Assembly: GCA_040752395.1 (NCBI GenBank)
Contig: JBFMHD010000125.1
Span: 1 to 7,944, forward strand
Source of the DNA: JBFMHD01 sp040752395 [NCBI: Candidatus Hydrogenedentota bacterium]
GTDB lineage: Bacteria; JBFMHD01
Reading direction: 5' to 3'
DNA length: 7,944 nucleotides
This document shows positions 5,470 through 7,944 of the stretch, piece by piece (within the stretch, counting starts at the first letter, position 1; each line of letters begins with the position of its first letter). The notes beneath the pieces are model-generated. The model did not search any database. It worked only from the letters and a program-made list of their open reading frames with translations, and had not been told where the DNA came from. The translations under genes were made by a program, and so were the position numbers.

Positions 5470-5830
5470 AATAGATAGCTTCGCTATCTTCTGTCTCGTT
5501 TACAGAAACATAACAAAGTCTGATTTCTTTAGTTAACCCTTTTTTTATTCTATCAAAGATATATTTAGCTATATTTTCTGATGTTGTTTCGAGTGTATTA
5601 AATGGTTTTATTTCATTTAAGAGTTTATGGTCTATGTCTTTTAATATTCTATCAAGCCTGTTTCTTAATATTCTGAAATCAATTACCATGCCGTCATCAT
5701 TTAATCTCTTTTTTTCGCAACAGACCCGAACGACAAAATTATGTCCGTGCAATTTTTCACAGTTGCCTTTATATTTTTTTAAAAAATGAGCGGCTGAAAA
5801 ATTACGTTTTACCACAACTCTATATGACAT
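5462..5830 (-). CDS. queD: 6-carboxy-5,6,7,8-tetrahydropterin synthase QueD
   Basis: QueD converts 7,8-dihydroneopterin triphosphate to 6-carboxytetrahydropterin, the first dedicated step of the queuosine pathway. It is a 122-residue PTPS/QueD-fold protein from the ATG at 5830. The zinc ligands are His15 in FSAAHFL and His28/His30 in CEKLHGHN. The catalytic Cys24 lies in the same block, with His68 in DIDHKLLN and Glu112 in VNETEDSEAIYY. This start is chosen because AGGAG (5841-5837) lies 6 nt upstream. An ATG at 5863 would add 11 residues encoded by the 7-bp repeat tract and is unlikely. The GTP cyclohydrolase that makes its substrate is not in the window. The gene is 78 bp downstream of the phosphohexomutase gene and overlaps queE by 8 bp. 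No preQ1 riboswitch is recognisable in the spacer. Confidence 0.95.
   Translation of the reverse strand: MSYRVVVKRNFSAAHFLKKYKGNCEKLHGHNFVVRVCCEKKRLNDDGMVIDFRILRNRLDRILKDIDHKLLNEIKPFNTLETTSENIAKYIFDRIKKGLTKEIRLCYVSVNETEDSEAIYYE
5473..5489 (-). repeat. Perfect 17-nt inverted repeat at the queD-queE junction
   Basis: The minus strand reads AGATAGC, GAA, GCTATCT: a 7-bp perfect stem with a 3-nt loop ending 3 nt before the queE ATG. It is coding sequence for the last residues of QueD. Its position over the queE ribosome-loading region suggests it could limit independent initiation at queE, so that translation follows queD. It has no run of U after it, so it is not a terminator. Confidence 0.6.
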
Positions 5831-5836
5831 ACTTAA

Positions 5837-5861
5837 CTCCTGTCTTCTGTCTCCTGTCTCC
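5837..5861. repeat. CTCCTGT heptad repeat that supplies the queD ribosome binding site
   Basis: Three 7-bp units, CTCCTGT, CTTCTGT and CTCCTGT, and a partial fourth lie directly upstream of queD. On the coding (minus) strand they read as GGAGACA/GAAGACA units. The last AGGAG of the tract (5841-5837) is the Shine-Dalgarno of queD. The remaining spacer up to 5908 is also purine-rich on the minus strand, with near-repeats such as GGTACAAAGGCACAAA, and encodes nothing recognisable. Confidence 0.8.
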
Positions 5862-5908
5862 ATTTGTGCCTTTGTACCTTTTCTTTCTGTCTTCTATCTT
5901 TCTACGTA

Positions 5909-7813
5909 TCATCTCCTCTTTATCGTATCCACTATTTTTGTAATCTCCTCTTTAACTTTGTTTATAAAATTATCTAATTCTGTCCTTGTATTATATAAAT
6001 CTTTCTGGATATCCATCCTGCATAGAACATAGAACTTTATTTTTGGTTCGGTACCCGAGGGCCGTGCTATAACTTTTCCCCGTCTATTATCAAGCTCAAA
6101 AATTACAACGTCTGATTTTGGTAATATTTTACCATCTATATCAACGATTTCGTCTTTTAATAAATCAGCCACTTTTATTACTTTAATACCTGCAATATTC
6201 TCCAATGGTTTCTCACGTAACATTTTCATAAGACTATCCATTTTGTTTTTGCCTTCGATCCCCTCAAATTTATAATTTAATACGCCCTCTTCATAATACC
6301 CGAATTCCTCATAAAGCTCTTTCAGTCTATCTACAAGTGTTTTACCTTTGTTTTTCCAGTAAACAACTAGCTGGGCTATTATAGCAGAAGAGGTTATCGA
6401 ATCTTTATCCCGAATAAAAGTTCCCTGCGAATACCCATAACTCTCTTCTCCACCAAGAACATAATACTTCGAGTATCTCTGATACCACTTTCTTCTGATT
6501 TCTTCTCTTGTTTTTGCCCATTTTATAAAATTTTCTGGATTAATCTTTTCTTTGTTACCGCCATTCTTCATACCAAGAATTTCGTAATCGTTTATCTTTT
6601 CACCTATATACTTGAACCCGGTAAGTGTTTCAACAACTTTTACTCCATACTTAGAAGCTATATCTTTTACAAGGTCTGTTGTCACAATGGTTTTTATAAC
6701 GACATTCTCTCCCTCTAATTTACCAAGCTCTTTATAATGCATCAGAACATAATCGGTCATAAGAGAGAATGTTTTATTTCCGGTTAAAAGAACAATGTTA
6801 TTATCTTTATCTCTGCAAGCTATGCCCACTCTATCAGCATCCGGGTCTGTAGCTATCAACAGGTCAGCTTGATTTTTTTCCATATACTGTAACCCCATAT
6901 TTAAACCTTCTTTTTCCTCCGGGTTTGGACTTCTTGTTGTGGGGAACGAGCCATCAGGGATACTCTGCTCTTTAACAAGATATAACCTCTTCACGCCTAT
7001 CTTTTTTAATACCTCAGGTATAATTCTATATCCTGTACCGTGTAATGGCGTGTATACCACTTTTATTTTACTGATACCCGGTGAAGGTAGATAAGAAACA
7101 TAATCTAAGACCATATCAATAAAAGATTTATCTATCTTTCTGCCAAGCATTATTATCTTCTTTTTTTGTCTTGCTTTTTTAAAATCCGTTACAGAAATTT
7201 TATCAAGTTCAGTTATAGAATTTACCATTTCAATAATCTTTTTATCCCATGGTGGAACAACCTGAGAGCCTGTTTTATCTGAAACTTTGTAACCGTTATA
7301 TTGAGGTGGATTATGGCTCGCTGTAACAATAATACCAGCAGTAGCATTAAGGTATCTTACTGCAAACGAAAGCAAAGGAGTGGGTTTTATATCATCAAAA
7401 ATATAAGTTTTAATATTTTTAGCTGCGAGAACCATAGCAGCATTTTTAGTAAACTCTAAACTTTTATTTCGACAATCATAAGCTATAACAACACCCGGCT
7501 TTTTAACGCCACTTGATTTTATTAAAAATTCACAGAGACCGGCTGTAGCGCGCCTGACTGTATAAATATTCATTCTATTAGTTCCGGGTCCTATTATCCC
7601 ACGCAACCCACCGGTACCAAACTCCATAGCAGTATAAAAACTTTCTATAAGTGTTTTGTAATCTCTTTTTCTAATAAGATTTATTAATTCGTCTTTTACA
7701 GATTTATCATAATCCTTCTTGAGCCATTCGTTAATTTTAAGATAAATATCATTATTTATTAAATTCTTTATTTTTAGTTCTTCAAGAATAGTAAAGGTAT
7801 CTTCGTAAAACAT
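5909..7813 (-). CDS. Phosphoglucomutase/phosphomannomutase (alpha-D-phosphohexomutase)
   Basis: This cytosolic enzyme interconverts sugar 1-phosphates and 6-phosphates (glucose and/or mannose). It links central carbon flow to cell-envelope sugars and glycogen. The protein has 634 residues from the ATG at 7813 and all four family regions. These are the active-site serine in TASHNPP (Ser166), the magnesium loop DPDADR (Asp323, Asp325, Asp327), the sugar-specificity loop GGEESYGY (454-461) and the phosphate-binding RPSGTEPK (584-591). The EFGTGGLRG and GTNRMNIYTVR stretches place it with the PgcA/PGM2-like branch. About 34 more residues lie before the GEES loop than I recall in Bacillus PgcA. 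The start is fixed by a strong GAGGAGG (7825-7819) 5 nt upstream; a TTG at 7855 would place that site inside the gene. It may be cotranscribed with queD, although the functions are unrelated. Confidence 0.95.
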   Translation of the reverse strand: MFYEDTFTILEELKIKNLINNDIYLKINEWLKKDYDKSVKDELINLIRKRDYKTLIESFYTAMEFGTGGLRGIIGPGTNRMNIYTVRRATAGLCEFLIKSSGVKKPGVVIAYDCRNKSLEFTKNAAMVLAAKNIKTYIFDDIKPTPLLSFAVRYLNATAGIIVTASHNPPQYNGYKVSDKTGSQVVPPWDKKIIEMVNSITELDKISVTDFKKARQKKKIIMLGRKIDKSFIDMVLDYVSYLPSPGISKIKVVYTPLHGTGYRIIPEVLKKIGVKRLYLVKEQSIPDGSFPTTRSPNPEEKEGLNMGLQYMEKNQADLLIATDPDADRVGIACRDKDNNIVLLTGNKTFSLMTDYVLMHYKELGKLEGENVVIKTIVTTDLVKDIASKYGVKVVETLTGFKYIGEKINDYEILGMKNGGNKEKINPENFIKWAKTREEIRRKWYQRYSKYYVLGGEESYGYSQGTFIRDKDSITSSAIIAQLVVYWKNKGKTLVDRLKELYEEFGYYEEGVLNYKFEGIEGKNKMDSLMKMLREKPLENIAGIKVIKVADLLKDEIVDIDGKILPKSDVVIFELDNRRGKVIARPSGTEPKIKFYVLCRMDIQKDLYNTRTELDNFINKVKEEITKIVDTIKRR

Positions 7814-7858
7814 AGAATCCTCCTCTGAAAAACATTGTAACTCTAATGATATCAAGTA

Positions 7859-7873
7859 GAAGCAAGAAGCAAG
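7859..7873. repeat. Short GAAGCAA heptad repeat upstream of the phosphohexomutase gene
   Basis: Two exact GAAGCAA units (7859-7872) are followed by degenerate purine-rich 7-bp-like units to about 7893. It lies 34 bp upstream of the gene's ribosome binding site. On the gene's own strand the units read TTGCTTC, which resembles a -35 element, but I see no well-spaced -10 and do not call a promoter. Confidence 0.5.
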
Positions 7874-7901
7874 ATAACGGAAGAAGTGAGAGGTATCAGG
7901 A

Positions 7902-7944
7902 CGGGCTACAGGCTACAGGCTACGGACTACAGCCGGCTGGAGCC
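7902..7944. repeat. GC-rich heptad repeat, right copy in inverted orientation (cut by window end)
   Basis: This tract is the reverse complement of 144-186 with a single mismatch in 43 bp. It consists of GGCTACA twice, GGCTACG, GACTACA, the palindromic centre GCCGGCT and the beginning of GGAGCC. The element continues past the window edge, so its other arm cannot be seen. Relative to the downstream gene (phosphohexomutase, minus strand) it has the same orientation as the left copy has to citrate synthase. Confidence 0.9.

Noticed and set aside
5831-5908. Possible preQ1 riboswitch upstream of queD
   Set aside because: The spacer is a purine-rich repeat tract without the pseudoknot-forming C-rich and A-rich elements of that riboswitch.
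7814-7855. TTG start adding 14 residues to the phosphohexomutase
   Set aside because: The strong GAGGAGG at 7819-7825 would then lie inside the gene, and the extra residues do not resemble the family N-terminus.

Overview
The window is AT-rich bacterial DNA. It has Shine-Dalgarno sequences, coupled genes and sigma70-like promoter candidates, plus intergenic spacers packed with short repeats, as in many uncultured candidate-phylum bacteria. I cannot name the lineage. The chromosomal genes are ordinary metabolism: a mitochondrial-type citrate synthase, a membrane-anchored DUF116 protein, three genes of 7-deazaguanine (preQ0/queuosine) synthesis, and a large phosphohexomutase. The middle of the window is rearranged and holds a small toxin-antitoxin-like cassette and three gene remnants.

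Layout. 1-224: no gene, but two palindromic repeat blocks built from 7-bp units. 225-2296 (+): citrate synthase and a DUF116 protein, overlapping by one base. 2289-2658 (-): a broken gene of unknown identity, preceded by a detached copy of the last 36 codons of queC. 2659-3493 (+): a promoter candidate, then an overlapping HEPN and minimal nucleotidyltransferase (MNT) pair. 3556-4287 (-): full-length queC. 4301-4827 (+): the decayed C-terminal part of a polytopic membrane protein, antisense to the que genes. 4831-5830 (-): queE and queD, overlapping. 5909-7813 (-): phosphoglucomutase/phosphomannomutase. 7814-7944: no gene, more 7-bp repeats.

How the genes relate. QueD, QueE and QueC catalyse consecutive steps from 7,8-dihydroneopterin triphosphate to preQ0. 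They were probably once closer together; queC is now separated from queDE by about 540 bp of antisense debris and has its own promoter candidate. The HEPN-MNT pair lies between two direct copies (113 bp, two mismatches) of the queC 3' end. The distal copy still has an ATGA overlap with the next, now broken, gene. The simplest reading is that a roughly 1-kb segment entered the queC 3' region and supplied a replacement 3' end, leaving the original end stranded. No integrase or transposase is visible.

The most unusual structural signal is the recurrence of heptanucleotide repeats of different sequence in several spacers, including a 43-bp element (one mismatch) found in inverted orientation at both ends of the window, each copy lying upstream of a gene and in the same orientation relative to it.
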